A DNA stretch of 64,000 nucleotides from positions 62,001 through 126,000 of the forward strand of contig NZ_CADEAG010000001.1 of NCBI RefSeq assembly GCF_902825155.1. The letters are read 5' to 3'. Under the pieces are notes generated by a model. The model ran no database searches, had not been told where the DNA came from, and worked only from the letters and a program-made list of their open reading frames with translations. Shown here one piece after another: positions 9,118-17,497 of this stretch. Each line of letters begins with the position of its first letter. Position 1 is the first letter of the stretch. The stretch comes from Bartonella taylorii 8TBB. Its GTDB lineage: Bacteria > Pseudomonadota > Alphaproteobacteria > Rhizobiales > Rhizobiaceae. The translations under genes and the position numbers were made by a program.

Positions 9118-9526
9118 GGTAAATAACTGTATAAGGTAATTGTTTGTTTTTCCCTATCGCCCTTTTTATCCAGATCATTTTGATAACAAGGTGTTTCATC
9201 TTGCTGCCGAATGACTTCTTGCAATTTTGCGATATTTTTTTCTACAACAGCAAAAAGAGTCCGTAGTGCAGCAACAGAACCGGTATAAAAGCAATAACAC
9301 ACACACCACGATGACTTCGAATAGCACAAAGACAGAAAAAAGCGTAGTATCCTGCGCCACAGTTACTTTCTACTTTGCCAAAATTGGTATAGAAAGAACC
9401 CTTCTGCCCATCTCAATGATAAAAGAGAGGCAACAGATCACGATCTCATCTCTTCTTGAAAAAAAACACCTGTTCAGACAGAAAAACGCGCAGCGCTTTC
9501 TCAACTGCCCACTTCTTCCCCTTCAT
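9105..9526 (-). pseudogene. Remnant of a short array membrane protein
   Basis: A start-like ATG at 9526 reads MKGKKWAVEKALRVF, resembling the MKGKN start of the intact short protein at 12929-13291, and stops after about 26 residues. Further down, VEKNIAKLQEVIRQQDE matches the family's C-terminal coiled-coil motif (LKKTIQQLEEVI). Frame changes and stops between the two parts mark it as decayed. Confidence 0.55.
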
Positions 9527-9539
9527 TTGCTCCTCTCTT

Positions 9540-9992
9540 AACGCATGAGAACGCATTTAACGACCGCTCAAGTGTATGCGCATTCTTTCATTGCTTTATT
9601 TGTTGCTGGAATTACCTTATTGCACACTTTCGCATAGTGAATAAACGCCACAACTGTTTCTTTAACAAAACATCAAGGGATACCCTCAAAAAGAAGCAAC
9701 CCCTTTCTAGGCTCTGTCTCTCTTCTCTGTGTCCCACTTTTCTCTCCCTCTCTTGTTCTTTCTTTTTTGTTCTCACAACACAGGCAAACACAGCGCACAA
9801 CTTTGCACCGCTTTGCTTCATTATCCTGTCGCCTTACAGGAGACTCTCAAATGCTTGATAAAAGAAAATAAGACGCCACGGTGATCATATTGCCTAAAAT
9901 GGCAAATACCCATGACACTGAAAGATAAACCCAAACGATATGGCAAGAAAGAACGCAGACTGCCTCAGCATCTATCCTCTAACCAATTTATC
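9540..9992. other. Decayed stretch within the membrane-protein array
   Basis: No intact gene. The minus strand near 9860-9960 retains a hydrophobic stretch (about FAILGNMITVASYFLL) resembling the anchor module, broken by stops. It looks like another lost copy. Confidence 0.4.
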
Positions 9993-10322
9993 TTATGCTT
10001 CAGGTGTTTTTTCTAATTTCTGTTTTGTTTTTTTCAACTTACGCTCTTGAGCACTACTGAATGCCCAAAGGATAGACAAAGATGTGAAAAGAGAGACCCA
10101 GATAAAAACCGGTAAAAGAAAGATAAGATAACCCACACCATCCCATCTTTCCCACTGAACCAACTCTCTTAAAGGCTTAGCACAAACAGGAAATTCCAAA
10201 GCCATCATGGTAAGAAATGTGCAAAACAGGATAGAAAAGCTACGCGATAGCATTTTATATTTTTTCAATAAAAACATCACAAATTCTCTGCACGAAAGAG
10301 AACACGCTTCTTTTTCAAACAA
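9993..10322 (-). CDS. Short array membrane protein, degenerate relative
   Basis: A 109-residue frame with two hydrophobic segments (MLSRSFSILFCTFLTMMALEF and YLIFLLPVFIWVSLFTSLSI, listed here by their starts) and a charged, coiled-coil-like C-terminus (RKLKKTKQKLEKTPEA). The topology of two membrane helices followed by a KLKK helix is that of the family's C-terminal membrane module. It sits in the tandem array between decayed copies and an intact long copy. Sequence similarity is weak and the true start is uncertain. Confidence 0.4.
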   Translation of the reverse strand: MFEKEACSLSCREFVMFLLKKYKMLSRSFSILFCTFLTMMALEFPVCAKPLRELVQWERWDGVGYLIFLLPVFIWVSLFTSLSILWAFSSAQERKLKKTKQKLEKTPEA

Positions 10323-10436
10323 TGAAATTGTTTCCCCTTCATTTTTCCCTTTTTTATTTTTTATTTTCGTTAACTTTTTGGGCTGTTGTTAATGTTATAT
10401 AAAGGAGTTCTTTGTTTCTTTCAACAATTGATTACT

Positions 10437-11642
10437 TTAAACCCCAGTTTTTATATCCATAAACTTTAGCGCACCATCCTTGATATAAAGAATATCATGG
10501 CAATAATTTTCCTCATCAACTTGGCACATCATTTCCTCTTCATAAACAATGAAGCCCTGTTTCCTTAATTGTTGTTTTTTCTCTTCCACTAATTTTTTAT
10601 GGGAGTCTCTCTTTCTATTGCATAACTGCGGGTCTCTGCTTCTGAAATACTGATAACTTTCCACTGTATCTTGAGGAAACAAATCCACTGCAACCCGCTC
10701 AAGCAAATCATAACTGAGCTGCTTTGCCTTTACACATTCTTGAGCCAACACCACAGCACGCTCAAGATGAATTTCTTTGATGTTTATATCGAAGAGACCT
10801 TCCTCAAAGCCAAGTCGATTGCCTTGTGCAAAGCTTTTGCTGTAAGATTTCAAGGTCTCAACATCGCCAAGCAAGGCAAGAGCCGAAAGATGCCGCAAAT
10901 CATAAGAGACCAACTTGGATTCCTCCTTTACCAAAAATAACGTGTCCTTTTCCCAAGGTGAAGTACCACAATGAGCGTGAATCTTTTCACGCAGATCAAC
11001 AGTTTTCATAGCCTTTTCTAAAGCTTTCTCAAGCGCCTGCTTTAAGCGCCCCACAGAGACCCTTTCTTGAAAAATTTCCAGTCCTTTTGCATTAAAATCC
11101 AGTTGTAAACCTGGCAAACTTTTAGAATTATAAGGATGAAGAGTTTCGCAAGCAGCAGCAAGAATGACGCTTGTGACCACAATTCCACAATCAAATTGGG
11201 GGGAATCCTTCACTTTCTCATCATTATAAAGAAATTGCACTTCACGATCTGGTAAAAAATAAGTTGCCAAATGATCCCCTTTTCCCTCAATTTCCACCGA
11301 CCACCCTAGACTTTTCAACAGTGCTGTTGCACTTTCCATAGTAAGAATTTCGTCATCATCATAATCTACACAAGGCTCTTCTTGCTGTTTTTGTACACCT
11401 GTGTGCTGCAGCATGACTTCTTCTTTACACATTTGCTGAACCGCTGGTTCGTCCTTCCATGACCTCTCCAGAAGTGTGTTATGTCTAAGCACGCGTTTCA
11501 GTTCTTTTCTGACTTGGTAAAACATCCTAGCCCGCTTGAATATAGAACAACAAAGTGCAAAAAATACAATGATTATGAAACCCGTAGGAAGCGCTATTAA
11601 ATAGATTGTTACTATCATTGTTAGTAAAGAATTAATGTCCAT
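10437..11642 (-). CDS. Long array protein: membrane anchor, soluble domains, possible PD-(D/E)XK-like end
   Basis: A 401-residue protein that I do not recognise; it is the most complete long member of the array. Visible parts in order are: a membrane segment (about 5-33); a basic FKRARMFYQVRKELKRVL stretch; a domain around DDDEILTMESATALLKSLGW and LPDREVQFL (about 95-140); a helical region with LSALALLGDVETLKSY that looks ankyrin-like (about 240-290); and a C-terminal part with KKQQLRKQGFIVYEEEMM, then HDILYIKDGALKFMDIK (about 380-397). The last motif has the spacing of an acidic residue followed by (D/E)xK in PD-(D/E)XK nuclease folds, but the fold is an inference. One membrane segment implies that most of the protein is cytoplasmic or, less likely, exported. 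It is 28 bases downstream of the next copy, so the array is probably co-transcribed. Confidence 0.7.
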   Translation of the reverse strand: MDINSLLTMIVTIYLIALPTGFIIIVFFALCCSIFKRARMFYQVRKELKRVLRHNTLLERSWKDEPAVQQMCKEEVMLQHTGVQKQQEEPCVDYDDDEILTMESATALLKSLGWSVEIEGKGDHLATYFLPDREVQFLYNDEKVKDSPQFDCGIVVTSVILAAACETLHPYNSKSLPGLQLDFNAKGLEIFQERVSVGRLKQALEKALEKAMKTVDLREKIHAHCGTSPWEKDTLFLVKEESKLVSYDLRHLSALALLGDVETLKSYSKSFAQGNRLGFEEGLFDINIKEIHLERAVVLAQECVKAKQLSYDLLERVAVDLFPQDTVESYQYFRSRDPQLCNRKRDSHKKLVEEKKQQLRKQGFIVYEEEMMCQVDEENYCHDILYIKDGALKFMDIKTGV

Positions 11643-11670
11643 TTTCCCCTCACCCTTTATACGGGTTGTC

Positions 11671-12921
11671 TTATAGACGGCTTATGTTATGCCATCTGAA
11701 GATTGCTTCATCGAGTTTCTGGATATTTTTTTCCAACAAATATCCCAAGAAGACCTGAATCCCCCACATAACTGGGATTAAAATGAGAGCGTATATCATT
11801 ATCAGTAACTGCACTCCAATAACAGTAGCAAAAAAATCTTTATGCCCCTCTAAGAAGAGTGGTATACCAAGGACTGTACTCCCCACCAGAATGATGACAA
11901 CAAGAGAACAGATGACTTTATAAGTTTTCGCTGAAAGAAATGCCTCTTCAAACAAGAAAGAGCGTGGTTTTCTATACAACTCTTTCTCAAACCGTTCAAG
12001 CAAGTCATAACTGAGATGCTTTGTCTTAGCACTTTCTTTGGCCAACACCACAGCATGCTCAAGATGAATTTCTTTGATGTTTGTATCGAAGAGACCTTCC
12101 TCAAAGCCACGTCGACGGCCTTGTGCAAAACTTTTTCTATAAGAGAGTAAAGTCTCAACATCACCAAGCAACGCCAGAGCTCCAAGATGAAGCAAAGCAG
12201 TATGCCCTCTTTTAGTCTCATCCCTTTCCCAAGGTGGAGTACCATATTGGGCACGAAGTACTTTACGAAGATCAACAGCTTTCATTGCCCATTTTAAAGC
12301 TTCATCAAGCGCCTGCTTTAAATGCCCCACACGCACCCTTTCCTCAAAAATTTCAAGTCTCTTAGCCTCAAAATTCAGTTCTAGATCTGGTAAAGTTTCA
12401 GAATTTCTAGGGTCAAGTATCTGGCAAGCAGCAGCAAGAATGCCGCTTGTGACCACAAGTCCGCAATCAAATTGGGGAAAATCCTTCACTTTCTTATCAT
12501 TATAAAGAAATTGCACTTCACGATCCGGTAAATGATAGGTCGCAAGATGATCACCTCCTCCTTCAATTTCCACCGACCACCCTAGACTTTTCAACAGTGC
12601 TGTTGCGCTTTCCATAGTGAGAATTTCGTCATCATCATAATCTACACAAGGCTCTTCTTGCTGTTTTTGTACACCTGTGTGCTGCAGCATGACTTCTTCT
12701 TTACACATTTGCTGAACCGCTGGTTCGTCCTTCCATGACCTCTCCAGAAGTGTGTTATTATGTCTAAGCACGAGGCGCAGTTCTTTTTTTAACTGGCAAT
12801 ACAATCTCCAACGCTTGAATAAAGAGTAATACAGCGCAAGAATGAACATGCTAATGAGAACGAACACAACCTCTCCAAACAATTCCGCTCCAAGAATTAA
12901 CCCTATAACATCACTGCGCAT
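11671..12921 (-). CDS. Long array protein with the short-protein membrane module fused at its C-terminus
   Basis: A 416-residue unknown protein. The first 290 residues parallel the 10437-11642 protein (anchor, KRWRLYCQLKKELRLVL, DDDEILTMESATALLKSLGW, LLHLGALALLGDVETL, KEIHLEHAVVLAKES). The final module with the possible nuclease-like motif is missing. In its place is FLFEEAFLSAKTYKVI, two or three hydrophobic helices and EKNIQKLDEAIFRW, which is the module that forms the whole of the short protein at 12929-13291. The linker region encoded at about 12620-12775 is almost identical in DNA to 11350-11500 of the neighbour, pointing to recent duplication or gene conversion. It looks like a domain fusion by recombination within the array. 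Confidence 0.7.
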   Translation of the reverse strand: MRSDVIGLILGAELFGEVVFVLISMFILALYYSLFKRWRLYCQLKKELRLVLRHNNTLLERSWKDEPAVQQMCKEEVMLQHTGVQKQQEEPCVDYDDDEILTMESATALLKSLGWSVEIEGGGDHLATYHLPDREVQFLYNDKKVKDFPQFDCGLVVTSGILAAACQILDPRNSETLPDLELNFEAKRLEIFEERVRVGHLKQALDEALKWAMKAVDLRKVLRAQYGTPPWERDETKRGHTALLHLGALALLGDVETLLSYRKSFAQGRRRGFEEGLFDTNIKEIHLEHAVVLAKESAKTKHLSYDLLERFEKELYRKPRSFLFEEAFLSAKTYKVICSLVVIILVGSTVLGIPLFLEGHKDFFATVIGVQLLIMIYALILIPVMWGIQVFLGYLLEKNIQKLDEAIFRWHNISRL

Positions 12922-12928
12922 TTTCCCC

Positions 12929-13291
12929 TCATTTCTCTTTAGACGTCTCGTCTCGTAGAAATTTGTCTCGTTTGCAGATTACTTCTTCCAATTGTTGAAT
13001 GGTTTTTTTCAACTTACACGTCACGATGATGCGAAGCACCAACATAACGGGTATGAAGACCAGAATACACAACCATATAACTTCCTGTAATATATAGAGA
13101 ACAGAAAGAATGACTTTTTGCCACTCTGCCGGCTCCCAATCTAAAAAGATTGAGAAAATAAAAGCCGCTCTACACAGCATCAAGATGACAGAGATGTAAA
13201 AGATGACTCTATAATTTTTCGCTGAAAGAAACGCCTTTTCGAATGAAAAAGGGTGCGGTTCTTCATCAAGCGTTGAATTTTTCCCCTTCAT
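12929..13291 (-). CDS. Short array membrane protein (C-terminal membrane module)
   Basis: A 120-residue protein: polar start (MKGKNSTLDEEPHPF), the family motif FEKAFLSAKNYRVIF, two hydrophobic stretches (about 28-50 and 65-95) and a C-terminal coiled-coil motif CKLKKTIQQLEEVICKRD. It begins just upstream of, and ends 8 bases from, the long protein at 11671-12921, so the pair is likely one transcript. Family function is unknown. The FxEAFLSAKxYK and LKKTIQQLEE motifs recur in at least five members here. Confidence 0.65.
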   Translation of the reverse strand: MKGKNSTLDEEPHPFSFEKAFLSAKNYRVIFYISVILMLCRAAFIFSIFLDWEPAEWQKVILSVLYILQEVIWLCILVFIPVMLVLRIIVTCKLKKTIQQLEEVICKRDKFLRDETSKEK

Positions 13292-13951
13292 TTGCCCTCA
13301 TTTTTTTCATTTTCTTTAATTTTTTAAGCTTTTCTTAACCTTGTATAAAAAAACTCTTTGTTTTTCTTAACAACTGATTGCTTTCAATAAACCTTTATAT
13401 TCATAAAATTTAACGCATCATCTTTTATGGTAAAAACGTACAATGACATTTGTGTGGATGTACGGGATAAGAATACGACTCCGAGAATAGCGAAGCTATT
13501 TATTGAATAGAACCATAAGAGTACATATTTTCCTTTTCTCTGACGTTCTATAGACAAATGGTTTTGTCTTGTTGTTTCGCTTCTTCTCTCAATTGCTGAA
13601 TAATTTTTTCAATTTACGCTCCTGTGTAAAAGAGAGGTAAAAGGACAAGAAGACATGCCCAAAACAAAATGAGTCATAGCAACATCACGTAACCAACCAC
13701 ATTCCACGAAACGAGCCCGCCTTTTTTCTCCCGCCTTTTTCCCCCAATTTTTCGCAATGCATCAACACTGTAAGAAATTTTAAATGCAGAGGAATTTTCA
13801 TACATCGCTATGATCAAGCGAAATGCTCTTTGATGATGTTAGTGTCCAGAACATTCTTTTATAATCTTTTTTAAAAGAGAGAGAGAGATTCTCCAAATAA
13901 CGAAAAAACAGCCTTTTTCTCAAAGAGTAAATCCTGCTTCACTTTGCTTTC
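13292..13951 (-). pseudogene. Decayed copy of the short array membrane protein
   Basis: No intact frame. Minus-strand translation around 13840-13910 gives FGESLSL followed by KKDYKR-like sequence across a frame break, and around 13560-13620 gives KLKK then IQQLREEAKQQDK across another. These are the opening and closing motifs of the short membrane proteins nearby. The gap between an intact copy at 12929-13291 and the next at 13952 therefore holds a rotted member. Confidence 0.6.
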
Positions 13952-14158
13952 TTATTTTACTTGTTTCTCAACCATTGCATCGCGTTCTTGCAGCACTTTT
14001 TTCAGTTCTTTTTTTACTTTACAATACAGCCTCGCACGCTTGAAAAACAAATAATAAATGGACAAAATGAGCACGTTACTTAAAAAGCCCATTATTACCG
14101 AAAACAGAAAAGAGAGGCCCAAGAGTGTTGCAAAACTACTCGTCATTTTTTCCTCCAC
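13952..14158 (-). CDS. Detached membrane-anchor module of the array family
   Basis: A 68-residue frame with a long hydrophobic segment (LGLSFLFSVIMGFLSNVLIL, then SIYYLFF) and the family's basic motif FKRARLYCKVKKELKKVL. This is the N-terminal anchor without any soluble domain. Its start lies within the last codons of the upstream 14136-14675 gene (23-base overlap), suggesting translational coupling. It probably lost its downstream module, whose traces lie in 13292-13951. Confidence 0.5.
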   Translation of the reverse strand: MEEKMTSSFATLLGLSFLFSVIMGFLSNVLILSIYYLFFKRARLYCKVKKELKKVLQERDAMVEKQVK

Positions 14159-14675
14159 GCACGTCCTGCATGCAAATTGTTTTCTCTTGTTGCGCAGTTG
14201 CCTCTTCCAGTTGCTGGATCGTTTTTTTCAATTTACCAGTCAATTTTATGCACAACAGCGCAATGAACGGTGCAAAGAAAAGAAAACATGACACTACACA
14301 ATTTACCAGCAGAAGGAAAAAAACACTCGTGTCACTCTTCCAACCTGCCATATTTGCTGTAGCGAGTGAGGCACTTAAAAGCACTATGATAAGAGAGAGG
14401 ATACAGATTATTTTCAACTCTCTTGGCCAAAGAAACAGAGATTCTTTAAACTGAAAAACAGGTACAGCTGCATCAAATGCTGAATTTTGTTCCGTGGTTT
14501 CCCTCTGGTGAGAATTCAATGAATGCGTTGTATTCTTTTTTAGTTCCTCAAGCATGTTGAAGTATAATCTTACACGCTTAATGAAAAAATAATGAAGCCC
14601 GATGGTAGCCATGCCAACCAAAATGGCCATGATGATGAGTCCTAAAAGACCCCAAAATCCTAAAAAAAGAAGCAC
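14136..14675 (-). CDS. Array membrane protein (anchor plus membrane module)
   Basis: A 179-residue unknown protein with three hydrophobic regions. Residues 1-28 form the anchor, followed by IKRVRLYFNMLEELKK. A polar linker leads to FKESLFLWPRELKIICI, two more membrane helices (about 95-115 and 122-145), and the closing motif GKLKKTIQQLEEATAQQEK. It shows the complete short architecture (anchor, linker, membrane module, coiled coil) without the soluble domains of the long members. Confidence 0.65.
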   Translation of the reverse strand: MLLFLGFWGLLGLIIMAILVGMATIGLHYFFIKRVRLYFNMLEELKKNTTHSLNSHQRETTEQNSAFDAAVPVFQFKESLFLWPRELKIICILSLIIVLLSASLATANMAGWKSDTSVFFLLLVNCVVSCFLFFAPFIALLCIKLTGKLKKTIQQLEEATAQQEKTICMQDVRGGKNDE

Positions 14676-14720
14676 TTGTTCCCCTTTCGCCTTCTGTATC
14701 CTTATCGATTGCGTTGCCGC

Positions 14721-15290
14721 TTAAGCAAACGTTTCCAATCTTTTCATCCTCTTTTTCACGCACTGATTGAGTATACCATAGAGCACTAAAAGCACTGGTA
14801 AAGAGAAAGCAACCAATACCACGATCAAAAACACTAATTGAGAGAACAGCGTATGCACAGCAAATAATGCAGGATCACTATTCATCAATTGTTTCAGGTC
14901 CATTCCTTGTAATTTCTTCTGTACCTCTATACCAGTTAAGATGATAAAAGGTACAAAGATGAGGACAAACACACTCAGAGAGACAATGAATATTCTTTTA
15001 TAATCCTTTTTTGAAAGAGAGAGAGATTCTTTAAACGAAGAGAGATAAACTCTCGTGTTAAACGTTGATCCCTGCTCTTTTCCTTCCCTCTCATGACCGC
15101 TCAAAAGCTGTGTTGCGCCATTTTTTAGTTTTTTAAAGGTCTTGGAAAGCGCTTGTGCACGAAGAAGACGCTTAATAAAAGAGTAATAAACTGCAACAAT
15201 TGCCATAGAGCCACAAAAACTTACCATGATACTCATTACAATCATTGAGCCAGTGGTTAAGAGTGCCATCAATATTGCCAAAAAATCCAT
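14721..15290 (-). CDS. Array membrane protein (anchor plus membrane module)
   Basis: A 189-residue unknown protein. An N-terminal hydrophobic region (about 4-40) is followed by FIKRLLRAQALSKTFKKL, a polar linker with HEREGKEQGSTFN shared in style with the 14136 copy, the family motif FKESLSLSKKDYKRIF, two membrane segments (about 98-118 and 150-180) and a basic end (KKRMKRLE). It is collinear with its neighbours on the minus strand, separated by 45 and 20 bases. Confidence 0.65.
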   Translation of the reverse strand: MDFLAILMALLTTGSMIVMSIMVSFCGSMAIVAVYYSFIKRLLRAQALSKTFKKLKNGATQLLSGHEREGKEQGSTFNTRVYLSSFKESLSLSKKDYKRIFIVSLSVFVLIFVPFIILTGIEVQKKLQGMDLKQLMNSDPALFAVHTLFSQLVFLIVVLVAFSLPVLLVLYGILNQCVKKRMKRLETFA

Positions 15291-15310
15291 TTTTCCCTCC
15301 CTATCCTGTT

Positions 15311-15853
15311 CTATGAAAGAATTGGATCGTGCTGTTCGGATGATTTTTCCAATTTCTGGATCATTTCTTTTAATTCACGATTCAAGATAAAGTGGAAAAC
15401 AAAAACAAGTGGAAAGAGTACTCCAGTAATACCAAAGATCGCTTGCAGCATCATACACAGAAAGGCCCAAACGCCATTCCACCCAGCGGCACGCAAAAAT
15501 TCTGTCATAGACATTCCACCCAAAGAAAATTGTGCCAAAGTTAAATCTTTCAAATTTTCCAGAAGCGTTTTGTGAGCACTTCCCTGAAGCATTGCTTTAA
15601 GCTGTTCCTGGGATACAACATGAAAAAATTCCAGAGGCTTTATGTATCCTACAGCAATAACAAAAACCAACGCTAGAAGAGAGAGACAGAAGAGAATGAC
15701 ATAATCTTTTTTTGAGAGAAACAAAGCTTTTTTGAAAGAAGAAAGCTGGGATTCTTTCCCACACATTCCTTGTGACGCAACAGCTGCCTCACCCTGGAGA
15801 GATTGGTGTTGTGATTTGTTCATACACATACTTATAAGCCCCTGCTTCTTCAC
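15311..15853 (-). CDS. Array membrane protein, first gene of the minus-strand array
   Basis: An unknown protein of up to 180 residues; starts at Met9 or Met11 are equally possible. A polar N-terminus is followed by FKKALFLSKKDYVILF, a membrane helix, an inserted polar segment of about 60 residues, a second and third hydrophobic stretch (FLCMMLQAIFGITGVLFPLV, then FVFHF) and the closing RELKEMIQKLEKSSEQ. It lacks the N-terminal anchor seen in the next two genes. As the most upstream member it should carry the array's main promoter within 15854-16200, but I cannot identify a clear one. Confidence 0.62.
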   Translation of the reverse strand: MKKQGLISMCMNKSQHQSLQGEAAVASQGMCGKESQLSSFKKALFLSKKDYVILFCLSLLALVFVIAVGYIKPLEFFHVVSQEQLKAMLQGSAHKTLLENLKDLTLAQFSLGGMSMTEFLRAAGWNGVWAFLCMMLQAIFGITGVLFPLVFVFHFILNRELKEMIQKLEKSSEQHDPILS

Positions 15854-16951
15854 TTTTTCTCTGCTAAAGCTCCCTCACTATTCCCCATACACGAACATAT
15901 ACAAGAAAAAGCCCTCAGACCCCTATAAATGTACGTTTATTGCCAAACCAAAAAGCAGCATGAATAGCGCTACAGCTCTTTGCATTGTGTTTAACCAACA
16001 GGCAATATGGAGGCATTTGCTCACTTATGCATTAAAAGTGTGTGTAGCAGTCTTAATGAAAATTTTCAAGTCTACCCTTTAAAGTTCCCATCAAGAAGAT
16101 ATCTGGCCTGTTTCCAAGAAGGCTCCCCAAACCTTTGCAAAAGAATAGACCTGTAGAAAAAAACAGCTGTTTTAAGAGTCCATCCTATCATTTCAGAACA
16201 TTCATGGTCAGGTTCATTTTTATAAAACAGCAAAGAGAAAGAGTTTATATTTGCACTCTATAAAGGATATCTTTATAAAGAAAATGGCTAATCAAAAAAA
16301 CCAGCCAAATTGGATAATTTTCTCACTCATTTTGCTATTAACATTGTATTATCGCTCTATTATAGATATTTTATTTGAAAAGATAAGGACTCTTGTGATA
16401 CTATATATAGGAGATTGTGTTTGCTTTTTTCAGATATATTCTGTTTAAAATATGTTAATTTTTTCCTCTAAAAAGGATATGAAAAATGCCCAACAAAGTG
16501 ATGCGCATCAAGCTTCTTAGCACTGTACAAAACAACGGCTTCTCAAGCAAAGCTTGAAAACTTCTGCAGAGACTCCTCGAACAGAGCGAAAAATAAAACA
16601 ACATTTCAGGAAACACTCTGCTTATTACCGAAAGCATGAGAGACCATTGTATTTTTTGTTCCCATTTTGCAAACAGTGCTCTTCAATTTCTTAACAGTTT
16701 GAAAATTTCTAGAGAGAGAAAATCATCAGCTATAAATGACACGATAAAAGTAGTGATGCACAATTTGTGACAGAGATTATTCTGCCATTGAAGGAACGTT
16801 GCTCTCCTTTGAGAGAAACAAAACAACCCTGCCTCTTTTATCATCAATCCCCTTCCGTTGTACGTTCCTCATGGGGGTATTCTCTCAAGTGTTTTTTTAA
16901 TTGCCCCCCTCTTAAACAGACAATTTCTTTCCAATCCAAATGGTTAAGTTC
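15854..16951. other. About 1.1 kb between the array and a phage-type gene
   Basis: Mostly AT-rich with short frames only. One plus-strand frame starting at ATG 16284 and ending at 16448 would give a 54-residue peptide with a hydrophobic segment (IIFSLILLLTLYYRSIIDIL) and a weak AAAGGA site far upstream. It is too slight to call. Nothing else is recognisable. Confidence 0.4.
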
Positions 16952-17497
16952 ATGAAAATACGTAAAAAACGCGGTAGACCCAGAATAACAGGCAAGCTAA
17001 GAGAACCCAATGGCCGTATTTCACGTGCGCAAAAACCACACACACCATCTCCTCAACAGACCATTGAAATGCGTGCTAAACACTTTGGTTTGACCATAGA
17101 AGAGGCCAAAAACCCACTTGTCGGTACCTATATTGGGCGTCTTTGTTTACTTGGATATAAACAAGAGATATCGAGCATCAGTAAAGAGCAATATGATACT
17201 GCGCAACGCTATCTACAAATCAGAAACGACTATTTATGTGCAAAAGGTTTGCCAAATGGCTATTATGATGATTTTACGCACGCATCCGATGAAAAGGCAC
17301 AAAAACAATGGATTCAAAAAGCAACCGATCGCTATGAGAACATGAAAGAAGTGATTAAGGAAACACAACATCTGTATCGCCAACATGACTTTCATGCCGC
17401 GTTACAATATCTTGTTGTAGAAGACCAACCACTTCCCTATCTGGTCTGTTCATTGCGCATTATTCTTAATGCGCTTCATAAATATTTTGAAGGTTAA
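16952..17497 (+). CDS. Phage-type small regulatory protein, unknown family
   Basis: A 181-residue protein from the ATG at 16952 (a start 12 bases upstream is possible). It opens with a basic MKIRKKRGRPRITGKLREP, an AT-hook-like RGRPR. The segment RAKHFGLTIEEAKNPLVGTY and then ISKEQYDTAQRYLQIRNDY follow, and it ends in a Leu-rich helix. This pattern is widespread in alphaproteobacterial prophages and GTA-like regions next to terminase genes. It is similar in layout to the DUF6456-like protein at 4514-5110, where RPIALLYAKGHLSKAQYKAAE occupies the matching place. A DNA-binding role is inferred from the basic N-terminus; there is no direct evidence. Confidence 0.6.
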   Translation: MKIRKKRGRPRITGKLREPNGRISRAQKPHTPSPQQTIEMRAKHFGLTIEEAKNPLVGTYIGRLCLLGYKQEISSISKEQYDTAQRYLQIRNDYLCAKGLPNGYYDDFTHASDEKAQKQWIQKATDRYENMKEVIKETQHLYRQHDFHAALQYLVVEDQPLPYLVCSLRIILNALHKYFEG

